Shown one piece after another: positions 1-11,100 of a stretch of 64,000 bases of DNA. Location of the stretch: assembly GCA_964464925.1 (NCBI GenBank), contig CAYXLI010000025.1, forward strand, positions 1 to 64,000, read 5' to 3'. The notes under the pieces are model-generated. The model was not told where the DNA came from, made no database searches, and saw nothing but the letters and a program-made list of their open reading frames with translations. The stretch comes from CAYXLI01 sp964464925 (GTDB lineage Bacteria; Acidobacteriota; Terriglobia; Bryobacterales; Bryobacteraceae). The position numbers were made by a program, and so were the translations under genes. The number at the start of each line of letters is the position of its first letter. Position 1 is the first letter of the stretch.

Positions 1-2997
1 AGAACCGATCGGCTGCCCTTTGCCGAATGGAAGGTCGACAATGTAGCTGATCACGGCGCGGTGCGGTGTATCGTACAGCGCAAGCGACCTCTCCGCCCGT
101 ATATTGTAGTTGTCCTGCACGCCGCCGGCGCCCCCACCCGGCTCCAGCCAACCCGTCAACGTGTCCGTGTCGCTGATCAGCTTCGACCACGTGTAGGACC
201 CCAGAATCGTGCCTCCTCTGGTAAAGCGCTTCTCCACTTTAATTTGACCTGAGTGGTAGATCGAGTTGCGATTCGGGGGCGACTGCATCGCGAATCCGTT
301 GTACTCCGGATACGGACGCAACAGTTGTCCGTATGCAACCTTCGGTTGAGCCAGCGGTCCCAATTGCACCAACCCGAAGAATGGATTCGGAACCTGCTCC
401 TGCAGTTTGCTGCCTAAGGCCATGTACTCCGGAGGAAGCTGGTCCAGTTGCTGGCTCGGCCCCGGAAGATGCGTTCCCTTGGAACCTGCATACGCCAGTG
501 ACAACGCCATGCCGCCCGGCAGTTCCCGCTGCACGTCGAAGTTCCACTGCTGCGCGTAGGCGTGCGGCTCGTTGTAAATGGGTGCCGTGATTCCCTGCCC
601 ATAGAACAGTTGCTGAAAATTGGCGCTTCGTCCGGGAGGCGGAACCAGCCCGTTCGGAAACGGGTTGCGCAGCATGTCATTCGGTGTCACCGATCCGTCC
701 AGAGTCCCTACGAACGGAGTAGTGTATGCGTTCACCAGATCCCCATTCGGTGCGAAACCGAATGCGATGTCGTTTCCGAGCCAGAAGATGCCATAGCCGG
801 TTCGCACAACCGTCTTGTTGCTCAACCGGTATGCCAGTCCCAATCGCGGCGAAAACAGGTTCCCGAGTTTCGTATTGTTGCGGCTCGGACTATCTGGTGA
901 ATTCACCAGCGCGATCTTACCCTTTAGGTTCAATCCCGTCGCCTTTGATAGATCATTCTGCGCATTCGGTAAGAGCACGATCATCCGGTCGAATCGCTCC
1001 GACCACGGCCCCATCTGCTCGAAGCGCAAACCGAAATTCAGTGTCAGTCGTGAGGAAAGCTGGAACTGATCGCCCGCATAGTACGCGCGATACAGTTGCT
1101 GCCCCGCGACTAGAGCGTTATTCGTCACTCCTCCGCCGTTCCCATAACCAAGCAGGAAAGAAGCAAAGCCGTTGCCGGTTCCTGCTGCGGCGAAAGGATT
1201 CACCGAAGTCATCAGCGAATCGAACGTAAAGTTCCCAGACGGGTTGTTCTGCTGGTAATAGTTGTGGGTGTTGCGGCGGAACTCGCCCCCGAACTTCCAC
1301 GTATGCCGTCCCCAGATCTTTGTTAACGCCGGAGCAATCGAGTACACATCGTTGCGTGCAATGATTGTGCTCCCGCTGCCGCTGGTGCTGAACACGCCGT
1401 TGTAGCCGGTCACCTGCGGTTGCGGAACAACGCGGAAGACCACCTGGTTATTCAACGAAGACGGCCAGCCGAGTTGCGTCAGGTCATATCCGGCCGTCAG
1501 CGAGCTACGGTCATAGCTGAATCGCAGATACGACAGCCGCAGATCGCCGATCAGCGTGGGTGAGAAGGAGTAGGTATCCGCAATCACACCCTGGTTGGTG
1601 TTGAACGTCTCCGTGCAGCGGTCCACACATGTGTTGGTTTTATACGGATCGATAGGCAGGTTCAGATTCGTCCAGTAGGTGTACCGGACGAACGCATGCT
1701 GCTTTTCTGAAAATGAATGATCCACGCGGGCGTTGTACTGGTCATTGTCGCCGCCCACGCTCGCATTCGCGGTGTAATTGTTTACATTCGTGAACGCTGC
1801 TCCCGGCCCATTGGAATGTCCCCAGAGGTTCGTCAACACCTTCGCCGCCGGGTCAATCCGGCTCGGAGGGATGACGTTACCGGGGAATGGCTGCCGGGAG
1901 ATGATTTCGTTCCGATTGGCATCTTTCGCGCAAGGGGCGTTGTTGAACCGCCCGCAGGTCGTCAGCGGATCGTAAATCGGCACCAAAGCCCCGCTGGCGT
2001 TGCGCAGATTCGAGAAATCCCCGGCTCGCATCGCATCCGTCGGCACCGAATAAACGTACGACTGTCCCTGCCGCAGACGGAAGCCTTCCCAGCCGAAGAA
2101 GAAGAAGGTCTTATCCTTGATAACCGGGCCCCCCACATTCGCACCGTATTGGTTCTGTGAGAACGCCGGACGCTGAACTCCTGCACGATTGTTGAAGAAG
2201 GTATTGGCGTTCAGCACCCGGTTCCGGAAGAACTCATATGCGCTGCCGTGGAACGCGTTCGTTCCGGACTTGGTCGTCAGGTTGATCGCTCCGCCCGCCA
2301 GGCGCCCGAACTCCGGGCCAAGATTGTTCGTCTGAACACGAAATTCCTGAATCGCATCTTGCGTGGGCACCAACGATGTCAGATTGGCGTACGAAGTATT
2401 GACCGGTGCGCCGTCGATATAAGCGGCACTCTGATTCGCCTGTCCTCCGCCGATCTGGTAGTTGCCCCACGCGAAAGGATTCGTCCCTGTGGGCGTTGTT
2501 CCAGATTGCCCCCCGGGCACCACTCCCGGCACTAAAGCCACCAGACCGAAAACATTCCGTCCGTTCAGTGGCATTTCGAGCACCTTGCGCGATTCCACTA
2601 CTTGGCCTAAGGACGATGTCTCCGTCTGTAGCAGCGGCGTCTGCGCGCTCACCTCAACGATCTGATTCACGTCGCCAACCTGCATCGGCACGTCGATTCG
2701 GACCGTACTCTGTACTTCCACCGTGATCGGATCGCGTGCGAAACGGCGGAATCCGCTCTTTTCAACTTCCACCTTGTACTGCCCTGGCACGAGGTTGACG
2801 AACTGATAATTTCCGGCATCGTCGGTTTGTGCCGTGCGCCGGTCAGCCGTTCCCAAATTCGTCAGGGATACCGCCGCCTGCGTAACGGCGCCGCCCGATG
2901 AGTCAGTTACCGTACCTACGATCGATCCATAAAACGCTTGCCCGTATGCGGAGGCAAAGCACAGCCACACAAGACATGGTGTTAGCCAAATTTTCAT
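1..2997 (-). CDS. Oar-like TonB-dependent receptor, 3' end outside window
   Basis: Open for 999 codons from the ATG at 2997 to the window edge, so the C-terminal part of the barrel is missing. The N-terminus has a Sec signal peptide (MKIWLTPCLVWLCFASAYGQ), then a carboxypeptidase-regulatory beta-sandwich (roughly residues 23-110, with SIVGTVTDSSGGAV and the GNYQFVNLVPGQYKVEV block), then a TonB plug with PLNGRNVF and GGAINLTTKSGTN. The rest is barrel-like, with a late SYIVDLPFGKGQ motif typical of acidobacterial Oar receptors. It should sit in the outer membrane; its substrate cannot be told from sequence, though the next operon suggests a glycan-related role. An AGGGA Shine-Dalgarno lies 8 nt before the ATG. 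This gene is separated from the creatininase-like gene by 176 nt containing a likely promoter. Confidence 0.93.
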   Translation of the reverse strand, partial: MKIWLTPCLVWLCFASAYGQAFYGSIVGTVTDSSGGAVTQAAVSLTNLGTADRRTAQTDDAGNYQFVNLVPGQYKVEVEKSGFRRFARDPITVEVQSTVRIDVPMQVGDVNQIVEVSAQTPLLQTETSSLGQVVESRKVLEMPLNGRNVFGLVALVPGVVPGGQSGTTPTGTNPFAWGNYQIGGGQANQSAAYIDGAPVNTSYANLTSLVPTQDAIQEFRVQTNNLGPEFGRLAGGAINLTTKSGTNAFHGSAYEFFRNRVLNANTFFNNRAGVQRPAFSQNQYGANVGGPVIKDKTFFFFGWEGFRLRQGQSYVYSVPTDAMRAGDFSNLRNASGALVPIYDPLTTCGRFNNAPCAKDANRNEIISRQPFPGNVIPPSRIDPAAKVLTNLWGHSNGPGAAFTNVNNYTANASVGGDNDQYNARVDHSFSEKQHAFVRYTYWTNLNLPIDPYKTNTCVDRCTETFNTNQGVIADTYSFSPTLIGDLRLSYLRFSYDRSSLTAGYDLTQLGWPSSLNNQVVFRVVPQPQVTGYNGVFSTSGSGSTIIARNDVYSIAPALTKIWGRHTWKFGGEFRRNTHNYYQQNNPSGNFTFDSLMTSVNPFAAAGTGNGFASFLLGYGNGGGVTNNALVAGQQLYRAYYAGDQFQLSSRLTLNFGLRFEQMGPWSERFDRMIVLLPNAQNDLSKATGLNLKGKIALVNSPDSPSRNNTKLGNLFSPRLGLAYRLSNKTVVRTGYGIFWLGNDIAFGFAPNGDLVNAYTTPFVGTLDGSVTPNDMLRNPFPNGLVPPPGRSANFQQLFYGQGITAPIYNEPHAYAQQWNFDVQRELPGGMALSLAYAGSKGTHLPGPSQQLDQLPPEYMALGSKLQEQVPNPFFGLVQLGPLAQPKVAYGQLLRPYPEYNGFAMQSPPNRNSIYHSGQIKVEKRFTRGGTILGSYTWSKLISDTDTLTGWLEPGGGAGGVQDNYNIRAERSLALYDTPHRAVISYIVDLPFGKGQPIGS

Positions 2998-3033
2998 GAG
3001 TTGTTCCCTATTCACCCGACATTCGCTTGGTGA

Positions 3034-3062
3034 AATATATAACCGTCCAAGGCGAAACGCAA
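3034..3062 (-). promoter_or_regulatory. Candidate promoter of the partial Oar-like receptor
   Basis: On the minus strand TTGCGT (3057-3062) and TATATT (3034-3039) are separated by exactly 17 nt, and the -10 lies 36 nt before the receptor ATG. The -35 matches the sigma70 consensus only in TTG. No experimental support; pattern only. Confidence 0.4.
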
Positions 3063-3173
3063 GCGCCATCACTTGTTTCCGTGTCGCCACGCCTAGAGCG
3101 TCGATTCAGAGCTTGACGGGCCGGCCCAAGGTACCCAACAGACCGACGAGTCTCATCGCTCCCCGGCAGAACG

Positions 3174-4100
3174 CTAGTTCACGCCGGGCAAGATTTTCCC
3201 ATACTTCGGCACCAGCACCTTGTTTGTGTATTCGTCATGTGCACGGAGGTTCTCCATCGCCGCCTTCAGGCGCATCTGCTTCACGAGAGCCTCGACCTGC
3301 GCCTTCCCTTCCTTGCCCCATTGCTCCCGCTCCTGGGCTGTCTTCGCCAACTTGGGCCTCCCGGTGCCGTGCGCCAACACGTCGGGCACCCAGGATCCGA
3401 GAGTCAAACTGCCGGAATAGCCCAATTTGCCGAGACCGGCCAGTCCTGCGTTTTCGGGTACGGGCGCGGAAGGCTGCATCTGGGCTTCGCCATAGTCACC
3501 TTCTAGCGGGATATCCGCGATACGCCCCGCGATGTAGTGAGTGCCATACATCAGCTTCCATTTCGATTCCGCCGGCATGTTCATTCTGGTGAGTATGGTG
3601 TCGAGATCGATATATAAAATCGGCACATGCTTCTCATCGAAGAACTCGCGCACCAACGTACCGACTGTGAGCGGTGCCGGCCCTTGGCCCATCGAAAGAT
3701 ACACCTGCCTTCGGAAGCCTGATTTGAGAAGTGATTCCGCAGTGGCGCGAAGGAACGCAGTGCCCTGAGAGGGGGTAATGTTCACAGTGGCGGGAGCGAC
3801 CATCGTCGTGCCAGGATAAGACCAGATCAGGCCCGGCATATACAACGCATCCAACTCCTCCGCCATTGCCATCGCAACGCCCAGAGGCGAGACGTAATCG
3901 CGGTCGCTTGGTAGAATGCCGTTCGTTTCCACCGCTCCCACAGGTATGAGGATGATGTCGCTCCGCGTTAGGTAATCCGCAACTTGTACCTGGCTCAGGC
4001 GCGTCATATCGCGCGTGTGCAATTTTCTTATCTGACCCTGCGCAGCGGCAATGCAAACAATACCGAGCGCGAGCATTCCGGCTACTCTCGATGGATTCAT
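3174..4100 (-). CDS. Secreted creatininase-fold protein with altered metal ligands
   Basis: 308 residues, starting with a probable signal peptide (MNPSRVAGMLALGIVCIAAAQG), followed by a creatininase/creatinine amidohydrolase family core. The first metal motif of the family, usually E-x-H-G...D, reads E58-T-N60-G...D68, so the His is Asn. The second motif, usually N-G-H-G-G-N, reads S-M-G-Q139-G-P, so that His is Gln. I infer weak or no amidohydrolase activity of the usual kind, perhaps a binding role. It is the last gene of an operon behind the DUF1501 gene (26 nt gap). Family assignment rests on the GAVET motif, overall pattern and length; a divergent active enzyme remains possible. Confidence 0.75.
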   Translation of the reverse strand: MNPSRVAGMLALGIVCIAAAQGQIRKLHTRDMTRLSQVQVADYLTRSDIILIPVGAVETNGILPSDRDYVSPLGVAMAMAEELDALYMPGLIWSYPGTTMVAPATVNITPSQGTAFLRATAESLLKSGFRRQVYLSMGQGPAPLTVGTLVREFFDEKHVPILYIDLDTILTRMNMPAESKWKLMYGTHYIAGRIADIPLEGDYGEAQMQPSAPVPENAGLAGLGKLGYSGSLTLGSWVPDVLAHGTGRPKLAKTAQEREQWGKEGKAQVEALVKQMRLKAAMENLRAHDEYTNKVLVPKYGKILPGVN

Positions 4101-4126
4101 TTGAACTTTCTATGCCGGATCCCGCT

Positions 4127-5557
4127 TTACACCAGGATTCCTTTTACGACCTGTGCGGGATTCACCCCAACCAGCGATTCATCCCGCCCTTCGTAAGCAA
4201 ATGTATTCTTCTTGTAGTCGATACCAACCAGGTGTTGAATGGTGGCGTGTATGTCGCTGTGCGTCAGCTTGTCCCCCACGGCCGCGTAGCCCAGATCGTC
4301 CGTCTCTCCCAGGTCCACTCCGGCCTTGACCCCCGCGCCCGCCATCCACATGCTGAAGCCGTACGGGTTATGGTCACGTCCTGGACGCACCGTCGCGGCT
4401 TGGATCGTTGGCAGGCGTCCAAACTCTCCGGACCAGACGATCAGTGTGCTTTCGAGCAAACCACGCGCTTTCAAATCCGTGATCAGCCCGTACATGCCCT
4501 GATCGATGCTGCGGCAAAGCGCCGGCAGCGCGCCTTGAATGTTGCTGTGCGTGTCCCATCCGGCGCCCCCGCCGCTCGCGCTGATCAGCGTCACGAACCG
4601 GACGCCGCTTTCCACCAATCGCCTCGCAAGCAGACAGTTGCTCCCGAAAGGCGCGGCAACCTTGTCGTCCAACCCGTACAGCTTCTTTGTCGCCGCGCTT
4701 TCGTTTGAAATATCGGCGACCCTCATCGCTTCCATCTGCATCCGGGCGGCCAACTCGTAGTTCGCGATGCGGGCCTCCAACTCCTGGTCAAGAGGGTAGG
4801 TCTTCTTTTGCGCGCGATTCAGTCCCTCGATGATCTTCAAGAGATCTCGCTGCTGTTCCGGCGCCATATCGGCCGGGCGCTTGATGTCATAGATCGGCGC
4901 GTCCGGGTTCGACGCCATCCTCGTGCCGGAAAACACCGGCGGCAGCCACGCGGAAGAATACGCACGCGTATGAATGGTCGCCTCGCCGCATTCGAGCGCG
5001 ATGAATGCCGGCAGATTCTGATTCTCAGTTCCCAGCGCGTAAGCAACCCACGATCCGATACTCGGAAATCCGGTGATTCCCCGACCCGTGACGAACGTGA
5101 ACTGCGCGGTCGAATGGTCGATTCGATCGGTAGTCATCGAGCGAATGAACGCAGTCTCGTCCACGACTTTCGCGAATTGTGGCAGCAGCTCGGATACCGG
5201 CCGTCCGCTCTGCCCGTACCGGCGGAACGACCATGGGCTCGCCATGATCTGCTGGGATCCGTTCAGTGCGCGGCCCTTAATCTCGAACGGCGCAGGTTTG
5301 CCATTGAACTTCTCAAGCACCGGCTTGGGATCGAACATGTCAATCGTGCTCGGTCCGCCGCTGATGTAAATGAAGATGACATTCTTTGCTCTCGGAGCGA
5401 AATGAGGGGCCTTCGGTCTCAGGTCATAGCTGCGCGGCGCCATCGACCCCGATTCCGCCCCATCTCCCGGCTGCGTCGTCATCCAATTCAATGCGATCGC
5501 GCCAAGTCCGCCTGCCGTCTGCTTCAGTGCCTGCCTTCGCGTCAATGGTGAAGTCAT
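4127..5557 (-). CDS. Tat-exported DUF1501 family protein
   Basis: 476 residues. The ATG at 5557 is chosen because it gives a twin-arginine signal (TRRQALKQTAGGLGAIALN), follows GGGAGAGG at 5-6 nt, and begins 13 nt after the preceding stop; a longer frame would run 86 nt into the upstream gene. The body is DUF1501, an alkaline phosphatase/sulfatase-like fold, with the typical KNVIFIYISGGPS start, SGRPVSELLPQFAKVVDE, and GWDTHSN and GEFGRLP motifs. DUF1501 proteins almost always sit beside PSD1-type DUF1549/DUF1553 proteins, as here. The role is probably periplasmic hydrolysis linked to polysaccharide use, but the substrate is unknown. Confidence 0.92.
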   Translation of the reverse strand: MTSPLTRRQALKQTAGGLGAIALNWMTTQPGDGAESGSMAPRSYDLRPKAPHFAPRAKNVIFIYISGGPSTIDMFDPKPVLEKFNGKPAPFEIKGRALNGSQQIMASPWSFRRYGQSGRPVSELLPQFAKVVDETAFIRSMTTDRIDHSTAQFTFVTGRGITGFPSIGSWVAYALGTENQNLPAFIALECGEATIHTRAYSSAWLPPVFSGTRMASNPDAPIYDIKRPADMAPEQQRDLLKIIEGLNRAQKKTYPLDQELEARIANYELAARMQMEAMRVADISNESAATKKLYGLDDKVAAPFGSNCLLARRLVESGVRFVTLISASGGGAGWDTHSNIQGALPALCRSIDQGMYGLITDLKARGLLESTLIVWSGEFGRLPTIQAATVRPGRDHNPYGFSMWMAGAGVKAGVDLGETDDLGYAAVGDKLTHSDIHATIQHLVGIDYKKNTFAYEGRDESLVGVNPAQVVKGILV

Positions 5558-5570
5558 GCCGCCTCTCCCG

Positions 5571-8129
5571 TCAAAAACTATACAAAAAATCGTTCGCGCC
5601 CAACATGCCTTGGATGAACAGCCGCAACCCTTCCTTCGGGTCCGCCGACGATGCAATCGCCTTCCGGGCGATCGCCATCTCTTCCGGATAAGGCGGCCGC
5701 GAGTAGGCCCTATCGAAGGCCTTTAGAAGCGCTTCATCCACGTTGCCCTTGCTTTGTTCGAGCACCTGTTGCGCGAACGCTAGGGACGTCCTTCGTACTA
5801 AAGCGTTATTCAGCAGTGCCAGCGATTGCGAGGGCAGAGCCGACCGGAACCTTGCCGACTGCGAGTCAGAGGTCATGTCGGGGCAGTCAAACGCTTTGAG
5901 AAAACCTTCCGGTCGGGTTCTCGCGTATGAAAGATAAATGCTGCGGCGGTTCGCATCGCCCTTCTTCGCGTCTTCCACCCACTGTCCGTCCTCGCCGCGC
6001 TGCAACGGTTGCTGCGGACCGAACATCTCCAGGTTCAGGAGTCCGCTTACCTGCAACATGGAGTCGCGGATCACCTCGGCTTCCAGGCGAAGGGGCGCTT
6101 TCCGCCATAGCAGTTTGTCGCTAGGGTCCGCGGCCATTTTCGCCGGATCCTCTGCGGACGATTGCCGGTAGGCCGACGACATCATAATCTGCTTCGTCAG
6201 CCACTTCACGTCCCATCCGTGAGAGACGAAGTTGGTTGCCAGCCAATCCAATAACTCGGGATGTGTCGGCGGCGCACCCTGAGTGCCGAAATCGTCAACC
6301 GTGCGCACGATTCCCTCGCCGAAATGAAACTGCCATATGCGGTTTACGAATACACGAGCCGTGAGCGGATTCTGAGGGCTCACCAGCCATTGCGCCATGG
6401 CCAGGCGCCGCCCCGTGTGATGCCACTCCGGATGGTCCTTCGGGTTTGGAAACTGGAACGGATGTGCCGGGTCGTCTAACACCGCCGGTATGCCCGGTTG
6501 CACTGCGTTCCCTGGCGCGAGGTAGTTCCCTCTCATCAGCACGAAGGTCGGAGACGGCGTTTTCGAAACGTCCCAAGCCGCCATGATGTAGTTCGGCTTT
6601 ATCTTGGTTCCACCGTTATACCGGAGTTCCTTGATCTCCTCTTTTTTTTGCGCCAGTTCAGGGAACCGCTCGTCCAACTCGCCATCGGTCAAACCGTCTT
6701 TCGATGCATTCGGATCCACTTCCAGGTCGGGATCTCCCGCGAGCTCCTTGCGTATCTCCTCCCGTTCCTTCGGATCTGCAAGAGTCTTGCCGGCCTTCAA
6801 TTCCTTCCTGTAGCGGTCATAGGTCGCGGTCAGAAGGAGCTGTTCCCGTCGCAGCCTGCTTGCGTCCTTGCTCGTGACCGCTTTGATCCAGGCGTCGCGC
6901 TCGGCCGGTTCCATATCGAGCACCATGCGGCTCGGCCACTCTCCGAAGCTTAGGTCCGCGGCCAGCCAGTTTTCCGGATCCCAAACAGCCTGCATCACCG
7001 CTGTCAGCTTGTAGTAATCCTTTTGCAAAATCGGATCGAACTTATGATCGTGACAGCGCGCGCACTGTACCGTAAGCCCCAGCACCGCCTTGTAGCTCGT
7101 CTCCGTTGCCTTCTCGAGCGCATCGAAGTATTTGTCCACCTCATAAATCGTCTGATTGTCGGTGATATCGGCCGTAGTCCGCAGAAACCCAGTCGCCACT
7201 AGCGGCTCGATCTGATCGGGCTTTGGACGCGTGCCCGGTTCGTAGTTCACTAACTGGTCACCCGCGAACTGCTCCAGCAGGAAACGGTTGTATGGCTTAT
7301 TGGTGTTGAATGCGCGAGTCACATAATCGCGATACTTCCACGCCGCTACGCGCTCGACGTCGCTGGCATTGCCGACCGAATCGGAGTACCCCGCCACGTC
7401 CAGCCAGTGGCGGCCCCAATTCTCTCCATAATGAGGAGACGCCAGCAAGCGGTCGATCAGCGCCTCGTAGGCCTTTGGTGACCTGTCATTGAGAAAGGCA
7501 TCGGTCTCCGCCTTTGTCGGCGGCAAGCCCAAGAGGTCGAGATACACACGGCGAATCAGGCGCACTTTGTCCGCCTCAGGCTGGAATCGCCAACCCTTCT
7601 CCTCCAACTTGGCCAACACGAACGCATCGATGGGCGTTCTCACCTCATCCCGGTGCTTCACGTCCGGAACCACTGGCATCACTGGTGTGCGGAAGGACCA
7701 CCAGTTCCGCGCGGCCGGCGTGATCTTCGCGGCCTCGCGCCGCTCTTGCGCCGCATCCGCCTCGCCCTTTGGAAAACGTCCCTGCTCTATGTATGCACGG
7801 ATCAACTGTTTGTCGGCGGCGGACAATTTGCCGCCCATCGGCATCTTGTCGGTCTCGATCATCTTCCAGAGCAGGCTCCGGTCCGGCATATTCGGCGCAA
7901 TCACCGGTCCGCTCGATCCGCCCGTCATCAACCCGGCAAAAGAACTCAGGTCCAGGCCTGCCATCTTCTGCTTAGCTCCATGACAACCGGTGCAGTTCTT
8001 TTCAAAAACGGGCAGAACCTCACTTTTGAATAACGGCGCCCTTTGTGCTTGGGCAGGAATGGCAAGCAGGAGAACTGCCGCCACCATCGTCCAGCAACCA
8101 CGGCCGGCTGCCCTATAGTCTAAAACCAC
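5571..8129 (-). CDS. PSD1 / DUF1549 / DUF1553 cytochrome c-like protein
   Basis: 852 residues from a GTG at 8129 that overlaps the end of the upstream receptor gene by 10 nt; an internal ATG at 8087 (residue 15) would also leave a signal peptide (MVAAVLLLAIPAQAQ). Order of domains: a planctomycete-type cytochrome c (heme motif C46-TG-C49-H50, possible Met ligand in KMPMGG near 96-98), DUF1549 (about 163-370, with a second heme-like motif C356-AR-C359-H360 followed by DHKFDPI), and DUF1553 (about 590-840, NPLTARVFVNRIWQFHFGEGIV). It is probably periplasmic. This family is abundant in Planctomycetes and Acidobacteria and is linked to sulfated or complex glycan breakdown; the chemistry is not established. 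Translational coupling to the receptor is likely. Confidence 0.92.
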   Translation of the reverse strand: MVLDYRAAGRGCWTMVAAVLLLAIPAQAQRAPLFKSEVLPVFEKNCTGCHGAKQKMAGLDLSSFAGLMTGGSSGPVIAPNMPDRSLLWKMIETDKMPMGGKLSAADKQLIRAYIEQGRFPKGEADAAQERREAAKITPAARNWWSFRTPVMPVVPDVKHRDEVRTPIDAFVLAKLEEKGWRFQPEADKVRLIRRVYLDLLGLPPTKAETDAFLNDRSPKAYEALIDRLLASPHYGENWGRHWLDVAGYSDSVGNASDVERVAAWKYRDYVTRAFNTNKPYNRFLLEQFAGDQLVNYEPGTRPKPDQIEPLVATGFLRTTADITDNQTIYEVDKYFDALEKATETSYKAVLGLTVQCARCHDHKFDPILQKDYYKLTAVMQAVWDPENWLAADLSFGEWPSRMVLDMEPAERDAWIKAVTSKDASRLRREQLLLTATYDRYRKELKAGKTLADPKEREEIRKELAGDPDLEVDPNASKDGLTDGELDERFPELAQKKEEIKELRYNGGTKIKPNYIMAAWDVSKTPSPTFVLMRGNYLAPGNAVQPGIPAVLDDPAHPFQFPNPKDHPEWHHTGRRLAMAQWLVSPQNPLTARVFVNRIWQFHFGEGIVRTVDDFGTQGAPPTHPELLDWLATNFVSHGWDVKWLTKQIMMSSAYRQSSAEDPAKMAADPSDKLLWRKAPLRLEAEVIRDSMLQVSGLLNLEMFGPQQPLQRGEDGQWVEDAKKGDANRRSIYLSYARTRPEGFLKAFDCPDMTSDSQSARFRSALPSQSLALLNNALVRRTSLAFAQQVLEQSKGNVDEALLKAFDRAYSRPPYPEEMAIARKAIASSADPKEGLRLFIQGMLGANDFLYSF

Positions 8130-11100
8130 AACTTGGCCCCCAATTGCACAACCCTCGAATCATTCTGTGCGGATGTGATCATCCCAAAAGCTGCCGACCC
8201 GAACGTCCCTCCGGGATTGTTGAAATGAGGCGTATTCGTCAGGTTGATCGATTCCGCGCGGAACTCGAGCGTAGTTTTCTCGCGGATTGGGAATTTCCGA
8301 AACACCGAGAAATCCAGGTTTACCAGATCAGGCCCCACCAGTATATTTCGGCCCACGTTACCGAATGAGCCGCTTTGTGGGGCTGAGAATGCCGATATAT
8401 CGAACCAGGGAGACCCGGCGTTTACGCGCCCAAACACCTTCACCGGTCCGTTCACATTCGGCCGGTTGTTAATAAACGGAGTGTTGAGGCTGGCGGCACT
8501 ATATTGAATATCCAGCGGAGCCCCGGTCTGCACCGTAAAGATCCCGTTCAGTTGCCACCCCCCTAGAAGCCATGAACCGATCCCCCCCGGCATCCATGTC
8601 TTGCCCTTTCCAAAAGGCAGTTCGTAAAGGAAGCTTTGGGTGAACACCTGTGTGTGGTTGAAATCCGACGTCGCGCGATCCAAGGCGAAATTCCATTGAT
8701 TGAAGGGTGTGCAAACGCGATCGGAACAGTAATCAATGGATTTGCTGTACGTATACGAAGTCGTCAGGAGAAATCCATTTGAATAACGCCTGTTCAGCTT
8801 GGCTTGCAGCGCGTTGTAGTTCGTGGTCACACCGACGGTTGTCGTCGTCCCCGTTTTCCGCCCGAACGCCTGGTTCAATGGTTGCCCGGCCGACCCGGCT
8901 CCAAGAACTAAACCGCGGTTCAGTTGCAGCGTAACTGGATCGTCCAGCACCCGGTTTCCCACATAAGCAACTTCGAGAGTGAAACTGCCTGGCAACTCCC
9001 GCTGAACCGCGACATTCCAGGATTGAATATGTCCGTGAACCAGATCCGTCGGCATAACTGCATAGGTCAGGTTCAGCGGTGCATTCGGGATGATGCCGTT
9101 CGACGGTATCGGTAATAGAATTGGCGCGGGGAAACCCACGGCCATGGAGCCGGCCGGATTGTACGAGTTTGGCGCGTCCAATTCACTTACCTGGTTGGAC
9201 GGAAAGTTGTACTGAGAAGTGTCTCGGAACAGGTAGCTCACTCCGAAACCAGCACGGATCACGGTCTTCTCGGACATCCGGTACGATGCTCCGAAACGGG
9301 GCGCAAATCCCAAAGAATTGCCCTTGATGCCCAGGTTGTTCGGAATATCTCCGTAGCCGCCCACCTTCAGGCTGTTCGTGTTCGGGTCATAATTGACGAA
9401 CTGTCCTTTGTAGTGTGAAGTGGCGGCTGGCCAGTTTTCATAACGCAACCCGATATCCAGTGTCAGTTTCCGGGTCGCCTGCCACTTGTCCTGACCGAAG
9501 AATTGATAGTAACTTTGGCGCACCGTCGGAAACTCGACATAAAGATCGCGGCCAATCTGGTTCGGGAGGTCTAGAAGGAAGGAGGCAAATGCGTTCGCGG
9601 AACCCACGGTCTGCCCGGGCGTCGAGGTCTGCCCTCCTGCGAACAGGAACTTCCCTCGGGGATCGAACGTCTGCGTCTGCAGCAGATCGTTGCGTTCACG
9701 ATTCAAGTCGGCTCCCCACTTGATGGTGTGGTTTCCGACGATCTTTGTCCAGGAATTCGTTACTTCGAAATTGGTCTGGGTGCGGCGCCATGGCTCGCTC
9801 GCCGAGTAGCCCACCATTGGACTGTCGAATCCGCTGATCGAAACTGAACTCATCCCGCTCGACCATGCATCGATATTGGCGCCACCGATTCCAATACTTT
9901 TCGCAGTGGTCTTGCCGAAGTCCGTCTGGTTCACGTTGTTTGCCACGCGGGAGATGCCGAAGCGCGTCTCTGTGATCAAGGTCGGCGTGAAGATGTGTGT
10001 ATAACTCACGCCCGGCGCTTGGCTGCGCGAAAGCCCCGTTCCCGCAAAGCCGCCGTTCCCCGGACCACCGGCGATCCCGAATATCGGCGGTACGGTGATT
10101 TCAGGGGATTGATAACTGTATCGCCACGCCACCGAGTTGCTTGTATTGATCTGGTGATCAATCTTGACGTCGAAGCTATTCGTATTCTTCGCCTGATTCA
10201 CTGAATAGGGATAGTTGCCTGAGAGCCCTCCCAGGATCGGCGGCGGTAAGAATGCCAGGATCTTTGTCGCGATCGGACTAATTCTGTTCGGAGGGATTAT
10301 GTTCCCGGGAAATGGTATTCGACCCGTACCGTCCGGATTACCCGTAGCCGGATCATAGATTCTTGAAGGCGCGCCACTCAAGTCCCCCGAACGGTATGCA
10401 AGCGGCGGTATCGTTAGTGTTCCTGCGGCCGCGGTCTCGCGATCTCTCACAAGCTGTGCATCGGCGAAAAAGAACAGCCGGTTCTTCAACACTGGGCCGC
10501 CAATGGTTCCGCCGAACTGATTGTAGACCAGAGGCGGCTTCTTGATCACGAAGAAGTTCTTGGCCGCGAGCGCGGCCACTTTATTAAATGCAAATGCACT
10601 CGCATGCCAGTCGTTGGAACCCGACCGCAGGATTACGTTGGTCACGGCGCCGGTCACCCGGCCAAATTCCGCATCATAATTGGTCGTCGTCACGTCGACG
10701 GTCTGTATCGCATCAATCGGCGGTACAACGACCGTAAGGTTACCGTTATCCCAATCGTTGTTAATTCCTTCGATGAGGAAGCTGCTGGCCTGCCGGAACT
10801 GCCCGTTTACATAGCTCGACAGACTGTCCTGCGAATTGTAAAACGACGAATGCGGCCGAAACGGCTTGGTCGCGCCGGGCGTAAGCCCAATCAGTCCCTG
10901 ATAATTGCGATTGAAACCGAGCGGCATATTCTGCAACGTATGCGTCTCGATCTTTTCACCCAGATCTACACGGTCGGTCTGCAAAATGGCTGCAGAGGCG
11001 GAAACACTGATCGTTTCATTCACCGATCCGATCTGCAAAGCAAAATCCACGCGCACCGTGCTATTTGCATCGAGCGTTACGTTGTTCCTACTTGCGCGTT

